Shown in pieces: positions 47,204 to 59,201 of a DNA stretch of 64,000 bases; positions within the stretch are counted from its first letter, which is position 1; each line of letters begins with the position of its first letter. Below the pieces are notes generated by a model. That model saw only the letters and a program-made list of their open reading frames with translations. It was not told the origin of the DNA and searched no databases. The stretch is taken from contig JAYKXP010000066.1 of the NCBI GenBank assembly GCA_037176845.1, positions 124,001-188,000 on the forward strand. The letters are read 5' to 3'. Source of the stretch: Paramarasmius palmivorus. Lineage: Eukaryota; Basidiomycota; Agaricomycetes; Agaricales; Marasmiaceae. The translations under genes and the position numbers were made by a program.

Positions 47204-48057
47204 TGACTCTGGCAGCCAGGTGAATTGTTTTCTGGTATCTTGCTTTTCTTCTCGAATTGACATTGGAACAGGAATCAGCTACTCAAAATTGCGACGACAT
47301 TGGTCAAAACTCATGGATTTACCCGGGAAGCACTAGCACAGTCTGTTCTACACCTAGAGACAGCGAAGGCACATACACAACCTCTTCCTGACCATGCTGT
47401 ATCAGCTCTCTTTGGCAACGGGGACAAAGCACGAGTTTACTGATCAACGCGTGGCTAGAAGAAGGTCTCCAATCTATGAGGTCTATTTCTTCTCCAACGA
47501 TCCGAGAAGTCCTCAAAGCCAGGCTTGTCTATAATCAGGACGTGTTAGGACCAGTTACCAGAGGTGAGTTGTCTATGTCGTGTGTAAATGATACGGGATT
47601 GAAGATTGTTAGGCATTTGCTCTTCTTGCGTCTCCAGAGCAAGGTCTTCCTCCAATAGACCCAAGACCCGCCATAACACATGCCGCAAAGATCGCAGATG
47701 AGGCTTGTCACATTACGAACGACACTTCCTTACATGTGCGTAGAACCATCTGATATTTTGAGCTCTGCCTATGGTCTGAATGGCTTTCTCAGCTTGCGTG
47801 GTATCGCAAAAGGGCTAGTCTTGCTGTCGTCTACTCTGCTGCAGGTAACTCGCTTATTTTTGCTCGCACGACTCGTCCTCACCATTATTGACTTAGAGCT
47901 TCACCAATTGACATCTCCGAATACCGCTCAGGCGTTTCTAGACTCGCTTTTGTCTGGCTCATCTGCTTTGGATTCGACTTTGGATGAAGCGCGATTGTTC
48001 ACTTCGTATCTATACAAGAGTTGGGGCGGAATTATGAGAAGCAAAGGTTTCCTGTAG
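47204..48057 (+). CDS. COQ9: Ubiquinone biosynthesis protein COQ9
   Basis: Lipid-binding protein of the mitochondrial coenzyme Q synthesis complex, needed for the Coq7 hydroxylation step. The ATG at 47204 gives MTLAAR, spliced to NQLLKIATTLVKTHGFTREA. This is the COQ9 N-terminal TetR-like helix-turn-helix, followed by LAQSVLHLETA and VSALFGNGDKARVLLINAWL. Next: EEGLQSMRSISSPTIREVLK, AFALLASPEQGLPPIDPRPA, ADEACHITNDTSLH, LAWYRKRASLAVVYSAAELH, QLTSPNTAQAFLDSLL and FTSYLYKSWGGIMRSKGFL. The last part is the lipid-binding COQ9 domain. About 230 residues; frames agree. The mitochondrial presequence is very short, so a start further upstream is possible. Confidence 0.9.
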
Positions 48058-48097
48058 CGGTGAGTAGAATTTAAAAAGTCTGAAACATATTAGAGTT

Positions 48098-49296
48098 TCA
48101 TTTTCCCTCTCCAAGATACAACGGTTTTAAGAACCCTTCTAATTCAACGTGACTACCCGTAATCCCTCGCTGTGCTGCCCGAAGATATCGAAATCCTATT
48201 TCCGCCAGTGCTTCCCGGTCTTTGTCGGTCTGTGGCAAATTCACCGCCCTGTAAACAATCTCCCTGCCATGCAAAATCCATGTCGATTTGATTAGTGATT
48301 CGTATGCAAGTTCTCCAGAGATTGCTGTCCATGCTGCCTGCTGTCGTAGTGACTCGCGGTGATATGCTCTGAATAATTCTCCAATAAAGGTATCTTGTAC
48401 TGGATTTGGCGTTGCATTGTTGAAAAACGAGCCTGAACACCGCGCTTGTCAATCCTGATCATTCCCTCGACCCTTATTCACCTACCAAATTGTGCCATGT
48501 CTTGCAACGGCCTACCTCTCCCTGCAAACTCCCAATCGACGACGGCAACTCTCTCTCCGTTTGGGCTTATTAGGACCGAACCGACCCATAAGTCCCCAAC
48601 AGACATGACCCATCTTTCCTGATTCTCATCATCCAGTTCTGCCTCCATCATCGTTTTCAGCAGTAATGCCTCACCCGGCTGGATCTGGAATGTTTCCATC
48701 ACGCCGCTGACTCGATCTACCACGTCCCTTCTGATGACCTCCCGCGTTTCCAGGTTATCCAGGCTTTGAAGAGACGATTCTGGTACACTGAGGTTGTGCA
48801 CTGTGGCAAGGAAGATGCCCAGTCGGCGTCCTATTGACGCCGCCTGTTCCTTGGCAGCGTCGGTTTGATTAATTTGGTTGTTAATATCATTGAACCACCG
48901 ATCGATCGTGGACAGGTCATCTCCAAGGTCGGTGATGGCGAGGACATGTCGGGCATCGTCTCTGTAAAGCACAGATGGGATGGAGACATTTTGGTTCCTT
49001 TGGACTTCTTGGATGACTTGCGCGTTTGCAAGTATCTCAAGAGCTCTTGCTTCTACTACTTGTCGGAATACCGAGAATGGAGCATCCTCTCCGACAGATG
49101 CAACGAAAGGTGGTGCATGTTTGAGGACGATGGACGAGTGTCCCGGGAATGTACCGGTGGCAGCACCCTGTAACTTGGTAGCCCGGACGGTGTTATTGAT
49201 GAGGTCACCAGTGAGTGGTATTATAGAATACGAGACCGTTGGATCAATCTCCTTGAGAAAGACAGTGAAGTTCTCTGAAGTGAATGAGCCAGACAT
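48098..49296 (-). CDS. Aminoglycoside-phosphotransferase-fold kinase-like protein
   Basis: Soluble small-molecule-kinase fold (APH/choline kinase superfamily), substrate unknown. The start at 49296 gives MSGSFTSENFTVFLKEIDPT. ATP-lobe elements: LTGDLINNTVRATK, SSIVLKHAPP with the probable Lys, and the helix Glu in EARALEILA. The catalytic loop reads VMSVGDLWVGSVLI: the Asp is present, but the His of the usual HGDL is replaced by Val. The metal-binding segment is VAVVDWEFAGRGRPLQDMAQ, an acceptable DFG equivalent. One intron near 48435-48485 separates AQFG from SFFNNATPNPVQDTFIGELF. The C-terminal helical part ends FLKPLYLGEGK. The GS after the loop resembles methylthioribose kinase-type DLHTGS. 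Such genes are numerous in mushrooms. Confidence 0.8.
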
Positions 49297-49398
49297 AATA
49301 AGCGATGCGAATAAAGTTCATGATAGGAGGCGTATATATACCAGTGTCCGCTGTGATCTTTCTCATTCAATTGCGCTTCACTACATCCTTGCAAAGCG

Positions 49399-50056
49399 AT
49401 GTCGACCCCGGCTCCAGCCTTCACCCCAAACTTCCACCATGATTACTCTGTCATTCTCTCTCACCCAATTTCTCAAGTTTTCCCTATCCTGGGGACCTCA
49501 GAGGGACACGAACGTGTCTGCAGGCTTTCAGAATTATGTTCAGGCTTTGAACTCCTCCAAACAGACACCGTAACTATCCCACAATCTCTCGCCCTCTCGG
49601 ATATCCATGCCAGAACACTTCCTTCGTCTCCATTGGAGGAACAAAACGTTTTTGACGTTGGACCTACTCGAAAGCTACCAAGGCAGTTTTTTAAACTGCA
49701 GGAAACCGTCCCTGTTCTGTTCGGTCTCATTCATTCGGAAGTACACCTTACTGGCACTCTTACATGGGACAAGGACGTGAAGACTGCGTTATATGAATCT
49801 CAGACAGAACAAGGGATACAGGTGTGGAAGCTGAGGAAGATGGAGGTGGTGGAAGGCAGTAAAACGAAGGTTACCGAGCGGTTAGAGGGTGTCTGCTCCA
49901 AATTGCTGAGGCCTATCGTGCAAAAAGAAGCAGCCAAGGGTCATGCGTACGTCTTTCCATTTGTAAAAACACCTGTTTCTAATCGGGTCTTCGTTCGGTC
50001 TCCATAGTGCTCATATGGAAAGCTATCACACCCTCTTTGGTGAAGCAAAACCTTGA
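49399..50056 (+). CDS. Hypothetical protein, possible SRPBCC-like fold
   Basis: Not a family I can name. The start at 49399 gives MSTPAPAFTPNFHHDYSVIL, then SHPISQVFPILGTSEGHERV. The opening helix-strand pattern is reminiscent of START/SRPBCC ligand-binding proteins (SHPISQVFPIL like polyketide-cyclase-type starts). Later FDVGPTRKLPRQFFKLQETV, EVHLTGTLTWDKDVKTALYE, and WKLRKMEVVEGSKTKVTERL form alternating strands. One intron (donor GTACGT near 49947, acceptor CATAG near 50008) joins KEAAKGHA to AHMESYHTLFGEAKP, stop at 50056. About 200 residues, intracellular by composition. Start codons of this gene and the APH-like gene are only about 100 bases apart and divergent. Confidence 0.7.
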
Positions 50057-50133
50057 CTATCCATATGATGTTCACCCCTAAGATACTGTACACTAATTAC
50101 TACATACATCGTCCCATCCTGGCCTAGCGAATG

Positions 50134-52001
50134 TTATTGATTCTGATATCCAGACGACACCTCTCCAGGCCTTGCCCTGATCAATGTAAGGCCCCGTCGC
50201 ATCGCATTCAAAGCCTGCAAACGAGGCATATCCTGAAGATGCCGACTCTCGTCTGTAAACTTCACCATTGCCATACTCAGGGGTTGCACGCCAAGCATCA
50301 ATTTCCTAAGATCCCATCTTGACTCTAAGAATTCTGCCACAAGTCCATCTGTGGTAGATGTGCACCCCCACAGCTTGACGATGGCAAGGCGAGGGCACAG
50401 TGCTTCCTGGGCGGAATCAACGAGCGAACCACTACGTCGGTGACGCAGGAGTGATTAGTATGGTCATTGGAGAGGGCAAGGTTCTCCAGTGTCCCTGAGA
50501 GCATTCGGAGCGACTCCAAAAGTTCACCGGGCTCGATATCTGTATCAGAGAGGTCTAGATTGCACAGTCTGCAACCAGACCTCCGAACAAAGTTCGAGAA
50601 ACTCTCCTGAGACCAAAAGCGAACACCTGGATCGGTCAGGAAGATGGTTGAGGGTCCATCCAACTTCTGAACCGTCAAGCTTGTAAGTCGAGGTGCATTT
50701 ATAACATCGAAGAGCTGGCTGTCAGCTCGATCCGTGGTCACAGAGAGCTGGGTGAGTCGGGGCAATTGAATTTGGACTGTCAATTCTGAATCACTGTTGG
50801 GAGCGGAGAAGAATACATTGAGGTTGCAGTCCTCAAGATTGGGGCCACTCTGTAATAGAGTGTAAAACTGCTCTTTGGTGATGAGATTCTCGATGTGCAG
50901 TTCGCGTAGCGTCGACACCGACATGATCTCTCCAGGATTGGGGTGCCCTGCGATAATCCCCCTCCAGTGAACCAACCGGAGGTTGGGGCCGGCTAATATG
51001 GTACGCAAAGCGTCTCGCATGTCCCCCAACCAATATTGTCTTGAAAGAGAGACGGACTCTAAGAGCGGTGGAGGCTCTGTGAACTTCGTAAACGGCATCT
51101 CGTCTACCCGCCAGTCTGTATACGTCAAACAGACGTGCTTCCATCGGCTATACACTGAGTGGAACTTTTGTAATACGATGGAACCTGTTACGAGGTCTCC
51201 GCGATGTTCGGGCAACGGCAGGTCCACGTCGGACAGCTTGTCATCGACACGAAATGCCAGAGGCTTCGTACCGGACCGCGAAATCCACGTGTCGATCAGT
51301 GGAAGTTGTGGACGACAACAGTCCTTGTCGATTGTGATAGCGATGGAACTCCATAGACCTGAAGCGGACAGTGCGATCTGTCTCCAGCCTTTCGATACCT
51401 GAGCAACCAACAAGGGTGCCGTGCGAGGTGAAGGCCGAACAAAAAGCTCTTCTGGGAGGCAGTGGACGAATATTTCAGCCATGATTTCAAGTGGCATACG
51501 TCGAATGGGGGATAGAAGGGCCCGGTGTTTTTCGAGGGTGGCGTGGATGGTGTCTCGTTCGAGTTCAAGCCGACGTATCGCTTCTCTTGACTGCAATATA
51601 GAAGTGTCAAGGAAAGATGGAGGTGAATCAATGGATGCCAGTGGTGCCAATGTCGCGTCAATGACTGTCTGCTGCCTCTGACCAAGCAAGGCGTCCAAGT
51701 GCTCGTGGGCTTCTGCAATCTCCTCCTCTAATGCACGGAATCGTGACTCATTCTCCTCTATTTCAGCTCGGATGGCTAATGCTTCTGATTCTGAGGGAGC
51801 ATAGTTAGACGCGATGTTATGCTGCGTCATATTTCGTTGTTCTTTCAACTCTGCTAGCGCAGCTTTCACCTGAGCAATCTCAGCGTCGAGACTGGCCATG
51901 AGCTGCTCGTCCCTTTCAAGCATCTCTCGTACTCTCCGTGCTTCATCCTCCGATAGAAATGGGTCAGCGCCAATGAGGGTAAGTGCAGCAGGAAAATCCA
52001 T
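50134..52001 (-). CDS. F-box protein with N-terminal coiled coil, one apparent frame error
   Basis: F-box protein of the large mushroom-specific type, likely an SCF ubiquitin-ligase adaptor. The start at 52001 gives MDFPAALTLIGADPFLSEDE. A long coiled coil follows (EQLMASLDAEIAQVKAALAE and onward, then IEENESRFRALEEEIAEAHE), and a second helix REAIRRLELERDTIHATLEK ends in the F-box SPIRRMPLEIMAEIFVHCLP. The remainder is LRR-like (LRLVHWRGII, LRELHIENLI, LEDCNLNVFF, LTSLTVQKLD). The single-exon frame breaks near 50448: a further C there restores ALCPRLAIVKLWGCTSTTDG and LVAEFLESRW, ending at 50134. Without it the protein stops at 50325 in an unlike tail. Intronless, unlike its neighbours. Divergent from OXP1. 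Confidence 0.82.
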
Positions 52002-52202
52002 CGGACGATGAGACCGACGACGTCAATGAAAGGGTTCGAGAAAAAGGTGCAGTTGTGGCTGTGCTCACATCTAATCTTCCGCTCCGGCATGTTGGCGGTA
52101 TTTTTTGGGGAACGATTTTCAAGGATGAGCAATCCCGGTCGAAAAATGTGCACCAGAATCGATTTCTCTTTCTATCTTCCACCACGATAAGGCAGAAAGA
52201 CA

Positions 52203-55200
52203 ATGGCTCAGCACCAGGGTGTGGTGATTTCCTGTGATAGAGGGGGAACATTCTCGGTACGAGCCTCAATTTGAAAGAGTCGTATTTTATAACTAATCGT
52301 ATCAAAGGATTTTTGGGCTTTTATCCTCGTCATCTATATAAGTCAGATATCCCTGCAAGCCTCGTTGAGAACGCTGTTATCCTCGATGGCGGCGCTGGGA
52401 AACTTGACGGTGTTCAAGTCCAGTTCAAGTTATTGTCGGAAGACCCACTTAATTATCAGGATGCTCCAACAGAGGGCATTCGGCGTATATTACAAATTGT
52501 GGAAGGAAGGATGATACCAAAGGGTGAAAATATGGATGCCAGGCTCATAGGTTTCAGTCGTGTTCTCCAGCCAATGCAACATGAATTGCTTATACCATGT
52601 GTTCTTCTAGACTCCGTTCGTATGGGTACAACCGTTGCTACGAACGCTTTACTGGAACGTAAAGGCGAGCCATTCGGAGTTGTTATCACCAAGGGCTTCA
52701 GAGATTTGCTTGAAATAGGTTCGTTCAACGAAAGTTTGAAGGCTCAGGGTTTATGCTGACAATTCTGTATACAGGAGATCAAACGCGACCAGATCTCTTT
52801 GATTTATCAATCAGTACAAAGCCATCTTTGCTTTATCAACCTGAAGATGTTGTAGAGGTCGAAGAACGCGTCACAATGGAAGGCTGGACCCTCAATCCCG
52901 AAGGGCAGAGCGTTGAAAGTCTCCTCGCGAATGCAGCCAAAGACGGAGAGGGCCGAGTTGAAATTGGTATAAGTGGCGAAGTTGTCCGAATTCTCAAACC
53001 CCTTGGTTAGTATCTTTCAGGTTGCGCTCACCTGGGATGTACTGAACACCACAATGTAGAAGAAGAGTCTCTGAGAGCTGAACTTCAGCAACTATACAAC
53101 AAAGGAATTCGCGGTATTGCAGTCTGTCTGTTACACTCATGGACATATCCCACGCACGAGCAAAGGGTCGCCGAAATTGCAAAGTCTATCGGGTTCACCC
53201 AGATTTCCTTGTCATCCGAGCTCTCTCCGGCTATCAAAGTGAGTGAACTATGTAACCCTTCTTCGTGGCTGTCCTTCATTACCATCAGGCCGTTCCCCGA
53301 GGCAACGCAGCTGCAGTTGATGCCTATCTCAGTCCTGTCGTTCGCCGATACGTTCAAAACTTCCTAAGCAGTTTCGTCGATAGTAAAGCTGGAAAGCGTT
53401 GCGATTTTATGCAAAGCGATGGCGGTCTAGTCAGCGCTGAGAAGTACGTTGAAATACCAATAATGCTTTTGGTATTTTTGACAGAATCTGTAGGTTTTCT
53501 GGCCTCCGAGCAGTTCTATCTGGCCCAGCTGGTGGTGTGGTTGGCTTTGCCAAGACTACATATACTACCCAATCTGGCATTCCCATCATCGGTTTCGATA
53601 TGGGCGGTACAAGCACCGACGTTTCTCGCTTCGCTGGACAGTTCGAGCATAATTTTGATCATGTCACTGCGGGCATCAAAGTCGCATGCCCACAGCTTGG
53701 GATTGAAACGGTCGCAGCGTAGGTACCAAGCCTCTGACAAACTCAAATGCTGAACGTGTTTCATACAGCGGTGGAGGGTCTCGCTTGATCTATAAGAATG
53801 GTACCTTTTGCGTCGGTCCAGAAAGTGTAGGCGCTCATCCAGGTCCTGCGTGTTATCGTAAAGGTGGCGAACTGGCGATCACGGTATGCTATATAGCTTC
53901 ATTTCCTCACTATGAAAGCTGAAATCAATCTAGGACGCCAATCTCATTCTCGGCCGTCTAGTACCAAGCACTTTCCCGTCGATATTTGGCCCAAACGCCG
54001 ACAGTCCCCTTGATATTAATGCTTCGATGCAGAAGTTTAAGGAGCTCACAGATCTCATTAATCTAGAGAGAACAGCGCCACTGGAACCCTATACAATTGA
54101 CCAAGTTGCGTCCGGGTTCATACGTGTCGCGAACGAGAACATGTCAAGGCCTATGCGATCTCTGACGGAACAGCGAGGCTACCCAACTTCCGCTCATCAC
54201 TTGTGCTGCTTCGGAGGTGCTGGTGGCCAAGTAAGCCTTCGAGTAGATATTCTACCGTTCTCTTGACTAAAGTTCCGACAGCATGCTTGTTTCATAGCAA
54301 AGGGTCTAGGAATAGGACTTGTGGTTGTCCCCCGATTCTCAAGCGTCCTGAGCGCCTATGGAATAGCTTGCGCAGACGTAACCGCAGAATCGGCTGCCCC
54401 TTTCTCCGTAAACCTATCCAAATTTGACAACGGGGAGACCTGGACCAAGCTTGATGGCAGGGTCTTTGAGCTTAAAGAGGACGTTTGCCGTAAACTAACT
54501 GAACAAGATGTACAAAAAGAGGATATTGATTATGAGGCAGGTCTTATTGTTTGTGCCCATTGAGTTCCATCTCACGCTTCGCCCAGGTCACAGTTGGTTG
54601 TTCGTACGACGGAAGTGATACCGTACTCCAAATTCCATTTTCTCAGGCCGCAATGGAAGATTTCGTTGCTGAACATCTCCGCGAGACCTCGTTTTCGATG
54701 CCACGAGACGTTTTAATTAGCGGTATCCGTGTGCGAGGAACCGGTCGAAGTCACAACTACGCACCAAGCGGCTTTGCTGATGAACTGGCAAAGCTAGAGT
54801 CCTCTTCCAACAAGGTCCAAGCCATTCCTTCGAGCCATCAGAATGCCTACTTCGAGTTTGACTCAGGTGGGCAGCGTGTGGAAACGCCTATTTTTACGCT
54901 TTCGGACGCTATCCGCGGCAGTGAAATCTCAGGACCAGCGATCATTGCTGATAAAACCCAGACCATCGTTGTCGAACCTGGCTGTATTGCCAAGATTCTC
55001 AGTCAACATGTGGTGATTCGCATTGGGAAGAATGTCAATGTCAACAAGAACACAGAAGATGAGGCTCCACTTGTGGCTGATCCAATTATGTTGGCGGTCT
55101 TTGGAAATCGATTCATGAGGTGTGGCACCATTTTCATTGTATTGTATTGTAGAGTACGTTCACTAACGCAAACATCTAGTATTGCCGAACAGATGGGTCA

Positions 55201-57356
55201 CACATTACAACGAACATCTATATCCGTGTCGATCAAGGCAAGCCGCGAACCCATTCATATTCTCTTGGTCGAGTGACTGATACCGATGTCTAGGAACGAC
55301 TTGACTTTAGTTGTTCAATTCACAGTACTGACGGTTCACTAGTAGCAAATGCACCCCATGTGTGTAACGATAATTCCAGAACATCACGTCGCGGGCTAAC
55401 GGTTGCATTCTCAAAGATTCCGGTCCATCTCGGCAGCATGCAATATGCTGTTCAGAGCCAGCATCGACACTGGCTAGGAAAACTCCGACCGGGAGATGTT
55501 CTCTTGACAAACCACCCAGAATGGGGAGGCACTCATCTTCCTGACCTGACCGTAGTGACGCCTGTATTCAACCCCGACGATGACAAGGAAATTTTGTTTT
55601 ACGTGGCTTCTCGCGGGCATCATGTTCGTTTATCATGTTCGCTGGCTTTGTTCTCGCGGGTAACATTTCGACAGACAGACATAGGTGGCACATCGGTCAC
55701 TAGTATGAATCCGATATCCAAAGAGTTATGGCAGGAAGGCGTAAGGTTAGTATAACATATCGTTATTACCGTGGGCATGTACTGATGCATTCTTAGCGTC
55801 AAGTCGTTCCTCTTGTGTTCGAAAGGCAAATTCGATGAACCAGGTCGGTCGGTTTAGTATGTCATAAACATGGACGAACCTCTGACCAATTCGAAGGATT
55901 CCGGGAATTGTTCGCAGAGCCGGCAAAGTATCCAGGTACGCCTAACGTTCTAGCTATTCTGCGCCGAGGCACGAGCACTGACCTTTACTCTCCAGGAAGT
56001 AGTGCCACCCGAAGGATTGACCATAACATAACGGACGCACAAGGTAAAAGTGTTGACTTACTAATCAGTAGCAATGCTAAACTTTGAAAAAGCTGCCATT
56101 GCTGCTAACGTCAGAGGAGCCATGCTGATGAAGGCTCTTTTTGATGAATTCGGGGTCAAAACCGTGCAGGTATATTCTAATACATTTTCGGCACTCCGAT
56201 GCACGACTGACCGGGACAATGTATACTTTTTCAGTTTTACATGCATCAAATTCAGTCTATTGCTGCCCAGACGGTACGATCCTTCTTGAAAGGTGTCTAC
56301 GCCGAAAACAAAGGACAGCCCTTACGTGCACGCGACTTTATGGACGATGGAACAATCATTCAACTAGAGATTCGTATAGATCCCGAGACAGGCAATGCTG
56401 TTTTTGACTGGACGGGCACTGGTCCTCAGACCCACGGTAACTTCAACTCGCCAATATCGTTGTCGTACGCTGCCATCATTTATTCTTTGAGGTGTATGAT
56501 CAGCTGTGAGCATTTCGATGATAAATGGCCAGGGTGCTTGCACTGAATGTCCTTCCTTAGCCGAAATACCCATGCCCTTGAATCAAGGTTCGTACTGATT
56601 CCGCTGCCAAGAAGGTCGGTGCGAAATTTACTCATACGCCTCAGGCGTTCTGGACCCAATCGAGAACATCGTCCCCAAGGGCAGTTTTCTGAACCCCACG
56701 GGTGTTGTGGCTATTTCAGGGTCTACTATCTCGTCTCAGCGATTAGTGGACGTCATTCTGCGTGCCTTTTCCGCTGCTGCCGCCAGCCAAGGATGCGCCA
56801 ACTCCCTGGGCTTTGGAACGGGTGGCAAAGATGCCTATGGCAATGTTACTCCTGGATTCGCCTACGGAGAAGCTATTGGAGGGGTAAGTTTATCCACTTC
56901 CTTGACTCGGGGCGCAAGATAACTCTTGTTCAGGGAAGCGGCGCTGGTCCAACATGGCATGGAAGTCATGCCATTTCTGTACATTCTACCAACACGCGCC
57001 TTACTGATGTTGAGGTCATAGAGGCACGATGCCCGCTGCTTGTCAGAGAGTTCTCCATTAGAAAGGGCAGCGGTGGTAAAGGTCTATGGAAGGGGGGTGA
57101 CGGCTGTATTCGACATATCGAAGCTCGTATTCCAGTGAATTGTTCCATTGTATCCCAACGACGGGTATTCGCACCCTTTGGCCTCGAGGGAGGAGAGGAT
57201 GGCGCGAGAGGTCGAAATATCTGGCATCGTATTGATCCTGAAGACGGCAGTGAGACGGAGATCAATATCGGAAATAATGGCATGGTTCGACTCGCGCGGG
57301 GCGATAGTATCAGAATAGAGACTCCCGGAGGAGGCGGATGGGGAAAGATGATGTAG
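52203..57356 (+). CDS. OXP1: 5-oxoprolinase (ATP-hydrolysing)
   Basis: Cytosolic enzyme of the gamma-glutamyl/glutathione cycle that opens 5-oxoproline to glutamate at the cost of ATP. The start at 52203 gives [18 protein letters not shown]. The hydantoinase A N-terminal domain shows [31 protein letters not shown] and RPDLFDLSI. The middle hydantoinase A domain shows [59 protein letters not shown], and FGGAGGQHA. The hydantoinase B part shows [60 protein letters not shown] and [12 protein letters not shown]. It ends [14 protein letters not shown] at 57356. More than 15 introns; around 56540-56660 the joins are unclear. About 1,260-1,300 residues, full length. Confidence 0.94.
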
Positions 57357-57610
57357 CGTGTAGCGGAATGCGGCCATCGTAGAAAGTTGTCTTCGGAAAC
57401 TCACAATATATCGCAATATAATTGAAGAAGTGTGCGCCGATGCGGCCTTGCGGGTCTTAGCTTATCCCAAACAACGAGGACCGAAACGAGGACAGAATCA
57501 ACATAATATAATCCTACTCTAATGATGTGCTAAGGTAATGATACAATGATACAATGTGTGAGAAAAGTAGTACTGCTAGATGAGCAAATGAGTGTCCTTA
57601 TAGTTTACAT

Positions 57611-58951
57611 TTATCCTAAAACCTTTTTCAGCCCTTCTTTTTGCGAGGGCGTCAATCTGTCAGGGAATTGGACGTCCCACTTCACGATCAAATCACCCTT
57701 CTTCTTCACACTACCATCTTTCCGTATGGGCATACCCTCACCCGGTATCGTCGTTTCCTGACCTGGTTTCACGACGCCACTGGGTATTGGGACCTGCAGC
57801 TTGCGTCCATCCAGCAACTCGACCACCTTCTTCCCACCGTCGTGTGTGAGTGCTTCCGCCAAAGAGATGGGGGCTTTACATATGAGGTCGTTGCCATCTC
57901 TCGTAAACGTGGGGTGGGGCTTCTCTTCGACAACAAAAACGAGGTCTTGAGCATCGCCGTTAGGTTGCTCGTTGCCAGCGCGTGCGAATCGAACCTTGGT
58001 TCCACTCTTCCATCCGGGATGGATTTGGATATCAAGCACCTTATCTTCAGTCGTGCCATTGGCTAGCCGTCGGCCGACCTTCAGGTGCTTGACTGTCCCA
58101 GAGTAGAGGTCTTCGAGCGAGACTTTGAGTGGTCGGGTGATCTCGGTGGGTTTGGATGACGAGGAAGGTCTGGACTGTGGGGTGGGACGAGATCTAGGCA
58201 TGCCGCCAGGCATACCTCCACTGCTGAAGGAGAACGTGCTACCGTCCATAGCGTCATCTTCATCGTCGAGGTCTTGGAACATGCTGGCCCCACGACGCCT
58301 GCCAGCACCGCCCATACCGCCCATACCGCCCATACCTCCCATACCGAATCCGCCAAAGCCTCCACCGAATATTTGCCTATGAATTGCGGTTAGTCATACA
58401 TCGTAAACTCTTATTCGAAGAAAATAGACTTACTCAAATATTTTGTTGGGGTCTGACGGGTTAAAGCCTCCACCTCCGCTTCCACCGAAACTAGAGAAAC
58501 CTCCGCCAGGACCAGACGTGAACGTGTATGTTGTCCCGCCGCCTCCGGGGAAGCCGCTGAAACCAGAGAAGCCAGAACCGCCTGTTCCAGCGCCGGGTGG
58601 GGGTCCTCCACCGCCCTTCAATCCTTCTTCACCGAATTGGTCATAGATTGCACGCTTCTGCTTGTCGCTCAGGACTTCGAATGCTTCTGAAATCTTTGCC
58701 AATAATTGTCAGTCGCAAGGTCATGGACTATATATGAGGTATTGCACTCACTTCCTTGAACTTTTTCGAAGCTGCTTCTGAGCCTCCATTACGATCTGGA
58801 TGCCATTTAAGAGCCTGTATCAAGGAATCAGTAAGACATGTAAGCAGCAATTGGAAATATGAAGACGCACCATCTTCTTGTAGGCTTTCTTGATTTCATT
58901 TTCGTCGGCGTTCTTGTCGACGCCCAATAACTTGTAGTAGTCGGTACCCAT
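57611..58951 (-). CDS. SIS1: Class II Hsp40 co-chaperone Sis1
   Basis: DnaJ-type partner of cytosolic Hsp70. The start at 58951 gives [20 protein letters not shown]. The J domain is split by two introns and contains the HPD motif ([19 protein letters not shown]), then [21 protein letters not shown] long G/F-rich region follows ([28 protein letters not shown] repeats). There is no CxxCxGxG zinc finger, which places it in class II. The two C-terminal peptide-binding barrels show [60 protein letters not shown] and [20 protein letters not shown]. About 370 residues; end at 57611. Divergent from the Vtc1-like gene, 250 bases apart. Confidence 0.94.
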
Positions 58952-59201
58952 TGTCAATGAGAAAGAGAAATGAATTCACAGTCTGGGCTGAACGAGCTAG
59001 CGAATATTTATGTTATGACAGTTTATGGAGAACTTGACTGACCGTACCAGTGCGAGCCCGAACATTCTCGAATGCACACCACCCGACGTCATAGCGGGGA
59101 ATGTCACACTACATCACATGCGTCACAGCCGGTCACAGCATGTCACATGCCACCAATGCTTTCGGCCGGTCCTGAGCCGATAGTCAACGTCGTTCCCGAC
59201 G

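Noticed and set aside
58125..58646. Plus-strand Pro-rich frames ([11 protein letters not shown] and [13 protein letters not shown])
   Set aside because: Shadows of the Gly-rich region of SIS1 on the opposite strand.
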